A stretch of 64,000 bases of DNA from Daucus carota subsp. sativus (Eukaryota; Streptophyta; Magnoliopsida; Apiales; Apiaceae), in NCBI RefSeq assembly GCF_001625215.2, contig NC_030385.2:13633135-13697134 (forward strand), read 5' to 3'. The translations under genes were made by a program, and so were the position numbers. The number at the start of each line of letters is the position of its first letter. The stretch's first letter is position 1. This document shows positions 26,177-45,238 of this stretch, piece after piece. The notes below the pieces were generated by a model. That model made no database searches. It worked only from the letters and a program-made list of their open reading frames with translations, and was not told the origin of the DNA.

Positions 26177-29100
26177 ATGGGGGATTACAACGATTCGTTC
26201 ATGCGTAACGGCGCCAACGTGCAGGGCCGCGTTAAGAATCAGAATCAGAATCGTGCTGATGTTTTGGAGGCGAAAGCGGTATTTTATTATTAACCCTAAT
26301 TATAGATTTTTGTTAATTTAATTTGATTTGCGAGTTAGGTTTTTTTTTTAATTGTTAGGTTTTGTATGTGATGATTTGGTTTATGTATTAGATGGTTTGG
26401 ATGTTGAATAATTAGATGGCTATATAAGTGAATTATGTATGTGACTGTGATGTCTATTGTTATTGTTATGCTGTATGATGCGATTGTATCGGCTGGTTTA
26501 TACTGACTACGAATATCGTTATGTGGATATTTCGTATGTTGATTGTATCATAGGAGTGTCGAATTGTAATTTTTTTTGGACCAGTTGTCATGGGGTTATT
26601 TTTAGTTTTGTAATAGATGGTCAGAAAATTGGAAGTTGGAGGGCTTAGAGAATGATTATGATAGTGTAATTTTACAGAATTGTGCGACGGGGAGAAGGGT
26701 TGATTGTTGTGTACAATAAGTTGCAAGTCATTTGCATTATACTTTGATATGTCAGTCTTTCTTATTTACCTATACTTTCACACGTGCAGCTTGCCTCAGG
26801 TCATCCAACTGGTTTGACAAATAACCTTTTAAGGCTATTTGAGCCAAGGCCCCCACTTGAGTACAAACCACCGTTGCAGAAGAACAAATGCCCGCCATAT
26901 ACAGGTTTGTCCTAATTTTCACCCTGTCAATATATTTATATTGATTAATAACTCCCTCTGTCCCTCTAGGTTGTTTACCTTGGGGGATGGGTGCTTGGCA
27001 CACATTTTAAGGCTCCAATAAACTGTAGTTTTATAATTTATGTTAATTATTTTTCTTTTGAATAAAAATTTAATGTTTGAATATTTATACAAAAAAGGAA
27101 AAAAAAATAGAAGTAAGTTATGAAACTATATTTCGATTGCTTATACTATGTTCTTTTCGATTTAAAGGAATGGCGCAGTATGTTAAAGATTTTGCTGAGC
27201 CGAGTCAACCAGATTATGCCAAGCCATTGGAGAAGAGTGAAACTCCTGTAAGACATGCATTGTGCAATTTTACATGTTATTACAATCTGTATGAATCATG
27301 TGTTTAAATATTATGGTCCAATATTACACTATAAGTTGTTACTGAATTGTTGATTAGTAGTCTTATTACAGAGCTTTGACTTTGTCGAACTGACTGAATC
27401 AGTCCATTATATTTGTTTAAATGATTAACCTGCTCTTGCCTTGTATATGTACTAGGGGATGCTACCTTGTTCCTTTTTTTTTTTTGCTAAATACTACCTT
27501 GTTCCTTTTAGTTGAAGGGGAGTACGAAATTAACTATCTGGATTCGGAGGTATAAATAATAGCCTTATTTATACCCCTATCCTATATTATTTTGATAGTG
27601 CACATTTTGCTCTATAAAGACAAATCAAGATTTTGCTGAGCAGATAGAGAACAATAAAACACCTACTAACAAATGGATATGTTAATCTAAAAAGGTCATC
27701 CTCTATTATTCGATACTACAATATCATTACAGTACTACGTACCCTTTGGATGATTATTGTTGTACTAATTACTATAATTGGCCTATTGTACAATACCCCA
27801 ATTGATTGATACACATTTTGAACTTGTTTGCTGCATTAGTTTTTAGGGCAGCTCAATCTCTACATTATCAGATGAAATTTGTATTCAAGTGTGTCTTTAT
27901 TTCCTTCGAGGTTTGTTTTTGTAAACTGTGATTGAATGTGTCCGGTTGATCCAGGCACAAAGGAGGGCAAGGGTCCACCAGATAAGGCTGGTAGCAGGTG
28001 CAAAAAAGGCTGCCGAGGAGCTTGAAAAATGTGACTGACTCTCTCTATATATTTATATAATTGTTTGTTATTTTTACATGTTGCCTAGCTTCCTTGTTTA
28101 TCTATGTTCTATAACTATTAATTTTGCAGATGATCCAAGTAATGATCCAAATGTTTCTGGAGATCCATACAAGACACTATTTGTGGCTAGGCTGGTAAGT
28201 ATTATCATCATTATTAATTACCTTCAGAATTTTTGGTGATTTTTTAAGTTACTGATCCTTTTATATGCTTTTTATATTTCTAGAACTACGAGACAACTGA
28301 AAGCAGAATCAAAAGGGAGTTTGAGGCTTATGGTCCAATTAAACAGGTAGGTATTGTAAAAGTTTCTGAGAAGAGGCTCAACTTTGCCTTTTGGTTCGGT
28401 AAGAGGATGGTTTCTGATGTGCAATTCTTTGATGTTGTTAAGAGTCATTTCAAAATTAAAAAAAATGTCTTAATCAATGCACGGTCCTAAAACTCTAATG
28501 TCGTGTTTGATTGAAATGAACCAAATGAGATGGAACGGAATGAAATTTAAACTAGAAATTGGGTAGAAGTTTAAAATTTTCATTCCTAAACATGCACACA
28601 CGAGCTTAAACCATTATGAGAAGGAATTTCCCAATCTCAATCATAACCACTTGTTGGCAAATTCTACATAAGAAATTTGCACCTACTTATCATTTTTTCC
28701 CCAAAGATTTTCCCTTGTATCTCCATTATCTCCTTACAATTTTATTCATTTCATTTTATTCTCCCCAACGAAACACAACACAGATATTTCATCCCTGACT
28801 TGTGCATTGCCAACAATCTTTCAAATTAAAATGATCTATTTCTAAGTGAAGATATATTGATTATTTTGATTAAGTTCACTTCTTATATCTCCTGTCCTGC
28901 TTTAGATGGATACAGTAAACCTCGATAAGCCATTTTTTTATTTTTAATTTTAGGATACTGAAGTAAAAAAAAAAAAGTATGTGTTGTTTTTAATGACATG
29001 ATTTTTATATATGACTAACTGTTGAAAATTTAATTTTTTTTCCTTTGTTCATATTTCCTAATTTTTGATGCGTGGACCCATGAGGTTAGATCTTCGGCTT

Positions 29101-32100
29101 TATTGATTTGAAATTTCATTTGTTTGTGCCAATACCCTAAACTTCTAATTTAGTTAAGGTGGTTGGTCTCCCCATAATATATTGGAAAGATTAGATATAT
29201 AATATCAGCTACTTTGGAGGATGATGTGCTCAGACATTCCATTAAAAGGTTTGTATCAGGTAGTAGTCTATTTATTACTATAAGTATTTTAAGTTTTAGC
29301 AATATATTATGAGATTGGTATACCTATTGTATATCGGAAAGAATGGATATGTAATATTACCAACTTTGGAGGACGATGTGCTTATATCCATTTAAAGGTT
29401 TGTATCAGGTATCAAGCTATTTATTATTATTATTTTAAGTTTTTTGCTTATCCTCTACTTTGTCTCTTTATCCATCATTGGGTTCATTAGATTACCCCCA
29501 AGACTTCGGGTGAAAATTACTACATTATTTTGACAGTGTGTATCTATTATAAGGAATATCTCTGGTAAGTGGGTAAGTATGCTACTACGGTACTCTATTT
29601 GGGAGCAATTCAATTGCAAAGATAATGCCTCATCCTGCATTGCATTCAGTGAAAACTTATGGTGAAGGAGGCAGTGAATCAATGTTGCATTGTGCATAAT
29701 ACCAATATTCACAAGCAGCCATTGAAGAATGACGACTTTTCCCCAGTGTTGGGTAAAATATATTAGCATCTCTTTGAGTTTCCAAATTAATGCTTAGTTT
29801 GTGAATTTACTGACACTAAAGTTTTTAGTTGTGATCTAAAGGTAAGAAAAAAAAACGTGTCCAGTTTTCCGAGGATTTTATGGTATTTGATATAATTTAT
29901 ATATTATATAATATATAAAAATATTCCCTGGTAAGGGGGCTTAGTATGCTGGACTGTATATCGGCAACCATTTTCCCACAATCCTAGCAAGGCGATGATT
30001 CATGCAGCATTGGCAGCCATATTCTTTTTAAGGTGAGCACGGCTAATGAGGCATAGCGCCTGTCCGCCGTGCCTTAGGAATTTATAATTGCTAAGTTGTT
30101 TAAATAGAGTTCAGTCAGAAGAGTGTTTATATTTGATAATGTTATACTCTTCCGTAAGCACGGTTATTTCTTGATTGTATATGGGCATAAATGTGATACT
30201 GTTTGTGTTTCAGGTTCGCTTGGTTGCAGATAAAGAGACAAACAAACCAAGAGGCTATGCTTTTGTAGAATATAGGCATACAAGAGATATGAAAGGTTTT
30301 CTAATTTTTTACCGTGTTTGTGTCCTTTGTTTCTTCTAAAACTTGCGTGCTCTTTTTTTTCCTGAGATCTGTACACTTGTAACAGCTGCTTATAAGCAAG
30401 CTGATGGAAGGAAGCTTGATAATCGAAGGGTTCTAGTTGACGTTGAGCGTGGCAGAACAGTTCCAAATTGGCGACCTCGTAGGCTTGGTGGTGGGCTTGG
30501 CACAACTAGGGTTGGAGGTGAAGATGTTAATCAGATGTACTCTGCAAGGTAATGTCCTGATGCAAAGTCATGCACTGTACTAGCTATTAGATATATGTAG
30601 GATAAAATTTATTTAGAACCAATGCTTAAGAAGATAATAGTGTCAAGACTCAAGAGGATTCTTTTATTGTTTGGTCCCTCTCTTAGGTTGCCTCATATTA
30701 AAATTCTTTGGATGTGTTACCTTTTGAACTCTTTAGGTTGGGGGGGGGAGGGGTGTTGTGTTTGGGAAGAGGAGAAGGGAGTCTTTGATAAACTCATGAA
30801 GTGACAGTAAACTCAGTTGCGGCAGTTACATAACTAGAACCCATATAACTTCAACTTTAACTTAATAAGTGTAGACACAATTACAGAGAAACAGACACAT
30901 GGACTAGCACTTGTGTTTATAGGACACTAAAGCTTAATGACAACTTATTCTTTCCGTATAAGCTCTGTAAATATATCTCTTCAATTTATTTTATTTTGAA
31001 TACTTAGCTTATGTATGTGGTCATTCATTTATCAGAGCTCAACATCGATCAGCTGGACCACCTCGATCTGAGGAGCCAAGAGTTCGAGATGACCGCAAAA
31101 GGTAAATTTGCACCAACAGTTTTATATTATTTCCTTTTTCGTAGTCATGCAGTGTTTAAGAGTCTTCTTTGTCATCCTCAGACTCTCTCAATAAGATTAT
31201 AATTGTAAAGTGAGTCGCTATTTATAAACTAAAAGTAGGTTCCAATTTCAAGGTTCTTATATGCAATTGTTGACTTATTAGAATTGGAAACATTTCAAGG
31301 TAATCTGAGTATAAGTTACATGAAACATCAAACATGTGGTTAACTAGTTATCTAAAGTATAAGCTCTTAGTGTCCTGTATTTGTATAGCCTTACACCCTG
31401 CTCCCGAGTTTTAAACATGGAGGAAAGCAAGTGAAGAGGAAGTAAAGTTATTTAACTTTCACTCCTATTCGTGCTCTCGAGTTTTTTAAACGGACGAAAG
31501 CAAGTGAAAGTGAATGCAAATATAGCATAGTTTCACTCCAAAACTTTCACTCCGAAAGTGGGATGCAAGTGAAAGCACATTTGCTTTCACTTCCATTCAC
31601 TTGCTTTCTCTCCTAAAAAAACTCGGGAGCAAGGCCTTAATCTTGGAAGTTCAAATCGTCTCTTAGGCAATATATGTTTTGCCTACAATGTCGACAACAA
31701 TGTTACTGTTCTTGAGTACATTTGACTTGCCATATAAGTACCTTTCATGTCAAATTTGCAAATGGATTATAGTGTCTAGTTTAAATATTCAACACCAGGA
31801 ATCATTACACTATTCACCATGGTTGTTTATAGCAGATTATATATGAAAATAACTGTAGAGACTAACAGAAGTTTCAGGGACAGGGAGAAGTCTCGTGAAA
31901 GAGGTAAGGATAGAGTAAGGGAACATGATAGGCATAGGGAACGTGATCATAGGGATGATAGACACCATAGAGATCGTGGAAGGACCAGAGAAAGAGACAT
32001 CGGTCGAGATCGGACTAGAGACCGAGACCGTGGTAGAGAACGTGAAGATCGTGATCGTGGTCGTGACCGTTATCGCGAGGAGAGGGATAGGGGTCGGGAT

Positions 32101-32199
32101 AATGAATTGACAGAGGATCGTGGTCTCTCCCATGACAAAAATTATGATCACGACCGTGTTGAGGTTCTGTCTGTGGACTTGCAGCGGGGGGGATGGTAA
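26177..32199 (+). CDS. U1-70K: U1 snRNP 70-kDa protein
   Basis: Ten exons join in frame: 26177-26278, 26790-26904, 27168-27247, 27955-28030, 28130-28194, 28284-28346, 30214-30295, 30386-30548, 31036-31101, 31878-32199, giving 377 residues. The N-terminal U1-snRNP block reads [19 protein letters not shown]. The RRM follows at about 136-220, with RNP2 LFVARL (141-146) and RNP1 RGYAFVEY (180-187), which in known homologues binds stem-loop I of U1 snRNA. Then comes [20 protein letters not shown], and from about 272 an Arg/Asp/Glu-rich tail. The protein acts in the nucleus in 5' splice-site recognition. The tail is shorter than in Arabidopsis (about 427 residues). A GTAAT near 32195 could be a donor to a further exon, so the true C-terminus may be longer. 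Intron 6 is 1,867 bp, far longer than the others. Confidence 0.96.
29163..29441. repeat. Diverged tandem duplication in U1-70K intron 6
   Basis: Two units of about 130-140 bp (about 29163-29300 and 29314-29441) share TTGGAGGA(T/C)GATGTGCT, AAAGGTTTGTATCAGGTA and CTATTTATTA. They differ by scattered substitutions and small gaps. Confidence 0.75.
31394..31636. mobile_element. Tourist-like MITE in U1-70K intron 9
   Basis: TIRs CACCCTGCTCCCGAGTTTT (left) and GGCCTTGCTCCCGAGTTTTT (right, reverse-complemented) are flanked by TTA at 31391-31393 and 31637-31639. The 243-bp body is largely palindromic, with AAAGCAAGTGAA and TTCACTTGCTTTC in opposite arms. A TTA target and this length fit PIF/Harbinger (Tourist) MITEs. 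Confidence 0.8.
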
Positions 32200-33495
32200 T
32201 TTCTGGTTATATACATTATAAAAGTAAGGTGGAACTGTTTTGGTGATTGTTTCAGGTTGAATCATTACTCTTTTTACCTTGGTCTTGTTTTATGTTATAT
32301 TGTGTTTGTGTTGGAACCCAAGCTTTGGTGATGAGAACCATAATGCAAATTGCTATTTTTTTTAATAGTATATGATATTCAGACTCTATGGTACCTTGAT
32401 AGATCTGAAATGTTATTTGAATTAGCAGCACTCTGTTCTGATATATTTTTATGGCACTGCCTAACTAAATCAGTTTAGAATAAAATTTGAATGAGGTTAA
32501 CTTTTTACTAGCTGGCTTCTAAAACTATATATTCAAGTTAAGCTTATGGTGCAGAGTTGCTGTCATGTTTATCAGTCACAATTTACAGGTGTATAACTGG
32601 TCATTCCTTTTTCAATTAGTTGAGGATTGAGAAATGCTGTGATTGTGAAACGGGCTTTCAATTGGTATGTTTTGGTAAATGTACTATATATTTGCTATAC
32701 TTTGGTTTGGGTTTCAATGGCATGTCGAGCCACTTGGGGACTGTTCTAGGTTGTTAATGGGAAGAGGTTTGATGGAAAGTGTTCTGTGGTCCGGGTATAC
32801 TTGAGGGATTTGATAGTTTGGAAAGAGGACTACAGTTTCAGACTTTCAGTGGAACATTTTTATATTTGTGGTGCTTAAAGGGTAGCCCTGTAACTTTAGA
32901 GGGTGCGAGTATTAAGATGGTTGCTCACTTGCTTGCTTCATTCTTGAGTTCGACTATTATAATGAGAGCAACTGTTTATTTTATATCTTGCAAACATCCA
33001 CTATATGGAAGTTTACAAATGTCCTGGTTGATTTCACAGTATACACGAGCAACTTTATAATATTAATATGTACGTTTGCTTTTCCCGTTGCTTTATTTGG
33101 AATTTTCAACTTTTGGATTTGGATTTCATTTGAAATCCACATATTCAAATCTTAGTATAAATCTGAAAATTTGAAATGACAACTCAAAATGAAGTGCATG
33201 TTTTCAAACAGCCTCTAAAAATTGATTAATTACCCTGTCGGAGTTGTAAATTTAGAAATGGGTGTACGCTGTTATCATAAAAGTGGTATTGGAAGTTATT
33301 GTTATAATTTAATATTGAATGATTTTTGTTATTAAAATAGTACAATTTTTTAATATATTAATATATTATAGATATATGTTGTTACCGTAAAAGTGATATG
33401 TGACCTTCGAACAATTCACGGCTGTGTTAAATATATTACTTTAAATCTTAATTCAAATTTCACCGTTTTTTCCACCACAACACAATTTTAAATAA
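32200..33495. other. U1-70K 3' flank, no gene
   Basis: It contains the presumed U1-70K 3' UTR, or possibly one more exon. An acceptor-like TTCTAG at about 32744-32749 precedes an open stretch. The rest is AT-rich and without features I can support. Confidence 0.5.
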
Positions 33496-34502
33496 CTAGT
33501 TGAAAAACCGCGCGTTGCGACGGCCTATAAAAATTATATTAATGATTCAATATTAATATTTACAGAATAAAATAATTTTGTGGTTGTCGATAAAAAGTAT
33601 ATTAATGTTTCAAAATTAATATTTGTAGGATAAAATAAATTTTATATTATAAAAATCTTGATGTAATACCAATACTAATATATAAAATTGTAATTGGACT
33701 ATAATTCATGGTGAAAAAATGAAAATAAATTTAGACACGTAATTAGCAATTTAAAATACGACGAATCTTAATTTTATTTGTGTTTTTTTAAAAAGTAATC
33801 ATGTTCTTACATTGTCACCTTAATCCAATTTTTTTGGATTGATTGTGCACAAAACATCTAACTAAATCCGTAAGACAGGGGTCTATAACTTTCATGTATA
33901 CAAAGTAAATCATATAAAGATTAACAACAACAAACATGTCCGAAGAACAAAACAAATATTATAAAATAATAACCAACAAACATATATCACTAACAGTTAA
34001 TTTATTGATATCATCCATCAATATAATGTCAAAAATTATATTCTTTTTCCGTGTTTGGATTTGTCGACTCTAATATAGCGGTCTATAACTACCTTTGCTT
34101 ACAACAACTTTTATATTTTTAATATTGTATAAACAGTCTTCACTTATCGTTGCAGAAGAACGACACCACCGAGTTAGAAATCGAGCAAGAGAACTATCAC
34201 CAGAGAGAGCTAGGGTTGTGGTATTGAGAGAGAGGAGGTTGTGTTTAGATGATCCAAAACCCTACAATTTATAAGGGTATTTATAGGTGCAGAGAGACTT
34301 GTGCTCCTCTTTCCATAATTAAATAATCTGAAACAAAATCAGATTCTGAAACTTGCTTCTAATATACCCGAAACTAAAAAAGGTAGTTCTAATTTTTGAT
34401 ATTTTTCATCCAAAGATTCCAAAAAATTAGAAAAATAGAACGAAGCGATGTGAGAGGCGCCACATATACGCCCCTCGCTTCTCCTTTATATAAGTATATT
34501 GA
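33496..34502 (-). mobile_element. Helitron of about 1.0 kb
   Basis: Read on the minus strand. The 3' end at 33496 is CTAG followed by T, preceded by a hairpin CCGTCGCAACGCGCGG (6-bp stem with one bulge). The 5' end lies at 34502, 34505 or 34509, where TC is preceded by A, and continues into ATACTTATATAAAGGAGAAG, close to common plant Helitron starts. No helicase ORF is present. Part of the interior resembles a promoter and leader. Confidence 0.7.
34195..34290 (-). promoter_or_regulatory. Promoter-like segment inside the Helitron
   Basis: On the minus strand CCTATAAATACCC (TATA box, about 34288-34276) is followed about 40-80 bp downstream by a CT-rich leader with CCTCCTCTCTCTC and AACCCTAGCTCTCTCTGG, typical of plant 5' UTRs. 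No ORF follows. It could be a captured gene start. Confidence 0.4.
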
Positions 34503-37031
34503 TGATTGATTATCGTTGTTCGGGGTTCGCGGTCGAATCTTATACCACTCTACATCGTAACTAAATAGTAAATATTATTAGTCGCTGTGACTCAAGAGCA
34601 ATTTGAAGCATGAAAAATCTTTTAGCAAAAAGTGAGTTGACATATTAAAAATAAAAAATATAATTAATGTTTTTAAAATGTCACACTCCAATAATATTTT
34701 ATGGATGAGTATCAAAACTCTACAAAATGATATGTAAAAAGATTGCAAACCACTTATTATTATGTTGAAATTTTTTATTTAGGTAATCTTTTTTTGATAA
34801 TAATCCATTTTTACTATTTTGTTTCTATAAAATTTTCGATCAATGACATCTCATATACTTCTCTCTAGTATAAAATTTACTCCTTTCATTTCATCTACCT
34901 AAAAATTAAGAAAAGATGGTGAAAGGAAGGGAATATTAATATTTAATTAATAAATATAAAAAGTTGGATAAATATGACAAATAAAAATTTATATGGATTT
35001 GTAAATCAATAATATTACTATCTAAAATAATAAAAAACAAGAAAAGGCACGAGTATAAATAAATTTAGTGAAAAACTTTGAAAATATTTTTATTATTATT
35101 TTGTTTCTGTAGAAATTTCAATCAATAACATGATCTATGTACTTCTCTTTGGGGGTGAGTATTCGGGTAAACCGGATACGAACCGAGATTACCGAAATAT
35201 TTCGGATGATTAACCAAAATATTTTGATTTTTAATTCGGTTGTAATTTTTTGTGTATTTCGATTTTTAGTTTTTTCGATCTTTGTACCGAATTAACGGGA
35301 AAAAACGAATAACAAAAATATTTAAATTATATATATATGTATTTATTATACTTGAAAGTTTATTTTTTAATACATTAAAACACACTCACCAATGACCAAG
35401 ACATCATTCACCTCTTTCTACTTCTGTCATTATTAGTTTAATAACCTCTTTCCACTTCTGTCTTATGGGTTTCGATGTTTCAACACATCTCCACCCAACA
35501 TATTCCTCGCCCAGCATCTTCTTCCTTTCTTCACCCGCTTAAACCACAGACGTCATCTTCTTTTGTTCATCATCGATCAAGGTATGTGGTGTTAATTTGT
35601 GTTCATGAATACTTAAAAGTGATATACTAGTTTAATGAATATAGTGATGTTGGTAGTTTGCCTCCCAAAATTTTCTTTCTTCATTATTTTTGTAATTTTA
35701 TTCATTGTTATAAAATTTCAGTTTTCATTTATGTATTCAGTTTTAACCGAAAAAAATTCAATTATAATTTTTGAATTTATTCAGTATTTAATTTATAAAG
35801 TAGAATCATACTTATATATATAGTTTGTGTAATAAATATATAAATTAAATTTTAAGTTGAAGTCAATAGGTTAAAAAACTCCAACTTATATTGATTTTTA
35901 AAATCTAATCCTACAAAAACTACATGTGTATAAGTTAATTTAGAAAGATATTCTATAATATATCATGATTACATTACTAAATTTATATACAGTAATTTAA
36001 ATATTACTATTCAAATTAATAAATTAAAATTCGCGTTTTACTAATAACTGATAAGTACTTTGTATTTTATTATTTTTGAATGTGCTACATGTATTTTATT
36101 ATTTTAAAAATATTAATTTTAAACATAGTTATCATGAAATAAGTAATTTCGTAGGTATTAACTCTTTATCTCACAATTTTAAAAAGTAATGTTCAAATAT
36201 CATATTCTGAAAAATAATCTCAAATATAACTCTAATATTATTTTTAACATAATTATATATACATCTGCAATTTTATCATTTTTACAGTTTCCTCTAAAAA
36301 AAACTGAAAATACTACTACTATAAATTGGATTTCTGTTCAAAACAAACTATGTCGAAATGCCTTTTGTAAATTGGAAACACCTACGTCCTAATCAATTCT
36401 ATACAATTTCATATTCTATACAATTTCATTTTTCGGATGCGCTATCATTTGTATACATTCCCAAAATAACAATTACTACACCCACTACATTCTCCCACTA
36501 TCTTCATTATATAATAATAATAACACCATTACACTCGTTACTTTACTCCAGTATCTTAAATTTATTAATTAAAAAATAAATGGGTTCCACCACTTTACTT
36601 ATTTTCTATATAACTTTACTCATTTTTTATACGGTCTCCGTATCCGATCCCAATATATATAATTTATCGGGACGGATGGAGTACAGGTTTTTAAAAGTAA
36701 AACCTCGTGAGAACGCGAGAGTTTTTTTTTCAAGCCTGACTGACAGGCTGACAGCCCCTCAATAAACTCGTAAACAACCACTAACCCACTGCTATAATCA
36801 TGCACTTTAGCTCTGTATACAGCATGGGCCGCAAGAGTAATGACAGTGCCTGTATGCCCGCACCATTGGCCCACTAAGCCTTCCATTCGACACTCGCCAG
36901 ATGGACAAAGCAGCGGCTGAATCGTAAATAAACACATAAACCAAGGGCCCTTGGAATCAACAAATTCCCGCCCAAACCAAACATAGTGGGTTACAAATAC
37001 GTTTCATATTCTCAGGCCCCCTTTTCACTCC
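34503..37031. other. Intergenic DNA with MITE debris
   Basis: It is very AT-rich. The stretch 35150-35300 resembles a terminus of a hAT-like element (GGGTGAGTATTCGGGTAAAC) without a clear partner. The stretch 36460-36685 resembles part of 61900-62110 and ends with Stowaway-like CTCCGTATCCGATCCC and GGGACGGATGGAG. The stretch 36700-37030 is unassigned DNA upstream of DDM1. Confidence 0.45.
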
Positions 37032-37338
37032 GCCCTCTATCTCCGCCTCTCTGTCTCTATCTCTCTCTAATTCCATCTAATTCAAGTGAGTAACTAGCTT
37101 TTATTTTCACAAATTTCAAGCTTTATTTACAACATTCTTGATTTACAGCATCTATTGCAAGCTCCGATTGGACATTCCTTGTGTGTATTTTATAAATGTC
37201 AATTTTGTAAACCCTAGTTTTTGTTTTGCCTAGATTTGTTGAAATTGATGGGCTGGTGGTGCTGAAAATGTGTGCTTGCTGTTGTTTATGTGTGTGTTGT
37301 TTGATTTAGGTGAGTAATTTGGCTGTGGTTGGTTTTAG
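37032..37338 (+). promoter_or_regulatory. DDM1 CT-rich leader and leader intron
   Basis: A CT-rich leader (37032-37080) precedes a GTGAGT donor at 37086. A TTTTAG acceptor ends at 37338, 29 bp before the start codon. A 253-bp leader intron at this place is a common arrangement in constitutive plant genes. Confidence 0.55.
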
Positions 37339-37367
37339 GGCGTTTCGATTACGAATAGGTTTCGAAA

Positions 37368-43528
<6,161 letters not shown>

Positions 43529-44156
43529 TTGCTTTATAAGTTAAGAGTGGGGGTGGGGTTTCAAGGTGGACAATTGTATTTTGGGTGCTGGTTGTGGGGG
43601 GCTGACTGTCTGAAAATGCCATTTTTAGGAGAGCATATATGGTAGGGCTAATAGACACTACCTTTTTGGATAAGCTCTCTATTTAAATGTATCTTAGCTG
43701 AGAATGTTTGTTTTGGATGATAACTTTTAGTAATCCCAGTCGTTTACCAGGCTGGGAGTATTACCGGGGCACTAAACATTGTAGCCAATTTTCCAAGTAT
43801 TTGATGTTGGCTCTTGCAGTTTGCTGTTACATGCCACTTTGCTCTTGATATTAGTTAATTAGAGCTCCTGGGAAGATACCAGATAGCATTGTCTGGTTAG
43901 CTATCACTATAACAGTTCCCAATATAGTTATTAAATTCGTCTGCACTCTGCAATCTAATAGATATGTCACTGTTGTTATACTATTCCCAGGTATGGCTAT
44001 CGAAGTCCCAGTAATCTAATCCAGTATGAAATGTTATAATAAAATGATATCAAAATGTCAAAAACCGATCAGTGTTGTCTATACTAGTTAAATGTTCAAG
44101 ATAACTTCGCATGGGAAATTGTTGCAATACTCTCAGGGCGAACAGCAATAAAAAAT
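43529..44156. other. DDM1 3' flank, no gene
   Basis: It contains the presumed DDM1 3' UTR and then intergenic DNA up to the tRNA gene. No further feature is seen. Confidence 0.55.
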
Positions 44157-44227
44157 TCCATTGCCAGGAATCGAACCCGGGTCTCCTGGGTGAAAGCCAG
44201 ATATCCTAACCGCTGGACGACAATGGA
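44157..44227 (-). tRNA. tRNA-Glu(UUC): tRNA-Glu (anticodon UUC)
   Basis: On the minus strand the 71 nt fold as a cloverleaf. The acceptor stem is TCCATTG/CAATGGA, the anticodon arm is TCTGG-CTTTCAC-CCAGG with anticodon TTC, and the T arm holds GGTTCGATTCC. The D region GTCCAGCGGTTAGGAT carries a good A box and the T region a good B box for RNA polymerase III. A T-run directly downstream (minus strand, ending near 44150) would stop transcription. There is no intron and CCA is not encoded, as expected for a nuclear gene. Confidence 0.95.
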
Positions 44228-45056
44228 ATGACGAATGAAGTATATGTAAGTTTTTATATGTCGTATCTAAGTAATTGTGCGATGCATTTTTTTTTTTCTT
44301 TCTTGACAGTGCGATGCACTTGAATAAATTACTCCATACCTACTTGAAATATACTCTGACCTTTGGCTCTTCGAAATCTTCTTAATTCCTATTCATTTTT
44401 GATAAAGGTCAAATAATTTTGTATTATCGTTAGATATCTTAAATATCACAATCTAAAAAAATGCTTCTGATACTATTTATTAATCGTATTTTGTGTAGCG
44501 TTTGTTGGGTTTAAAAGAATAGAAAGCTGTTTCGTGTGAGGTTAAAAAACAAAACGCCAATACTACTTTTTTATCTATATTATTTTGATCATTATTTGTG
44601 TGTTATGGTTAACTTAAAAGAAGTGTTTGTAATTTTTATTTGTTTGTTTGAATAATTTTTTAGTGTTTATAGTTTTTTGTATATATAAATTATTAATATA
44701 ATGATAAATATATTGTACATAATTTTTTTTAAGTGGACTTGACATATACAGTACAGGGGGGTGACAATAGTAAGACAACAATACATACTAAATAGTTATT
44801 CAGAAAAAGAAAAAGAAAAAATATATAAATTGTTATCCTTTTGGTGAGATTAATAAAATAACAAAAAATATGCAAATGATGGGCGATTTTCTCCAGGTGT
44901 TAATTTAACAAAGACACGACTGAATCTGCTGCAGCTCCTCCTCCACCTTGACGTTGAAATTAGTAGCGGAGGAGTAACAATAATCGACCGGACCTCCCCC
45001 AATTGTTTGAATTATATATAAATTCTTGGGGGGCTGGGAACATTTTACACACGCAT
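44228..45056. other. Intergenic DNA upstream of the membrane-protein gene
   Basis: It is mostly AT-rich. The last 150 bp (44900-45056) are richer in C and G and probably hold the promoter and leader. ATTATATATAAA near 45010 is a possible TATA box. Confidence 0.45.
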
Positions 45057-45068
45057 ATGATAAAATGA
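45057..45068 (+). promoter_or_regulatory. Three-codon uORF overlapping the main start
   Basis: An upstream ATG at 45057 opens Met-Ile-Lys and stops with TGA at 45066-45068. The stop overlaps the main ATG at 45065 as ATGA. This arrangement could limit or couple translation of the main frame. Confidence 0.55.
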
Positions 45069-45175
45069 TAACCCGTGCTAAACTGGTAGAGCAACTTCGT
45101 GAATATCAGATCCGCTCTCAACACAAGTACTCCGCTCTCGTTTTCTTCTCTCCTAAACCCCAGATTCGCACTTGG

Positions 45176-45238
<63 letters not shown>

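Noticed and set aside
26949..27110. Stowaway-like start CTCCCTCTGTCCC in U1-70K intron 2
   Set aside because: No matching reverse-complement end with a TA flank was found, so it may be a fragment only.
31837..32265. 142-codon minus-strand frame opposite the U1-70K tail
   Set aside because: It is the antisense of Arg/Asp-rich codons, which avoids stops by composition; the plus strand clearly encodes the RD-rich tail.
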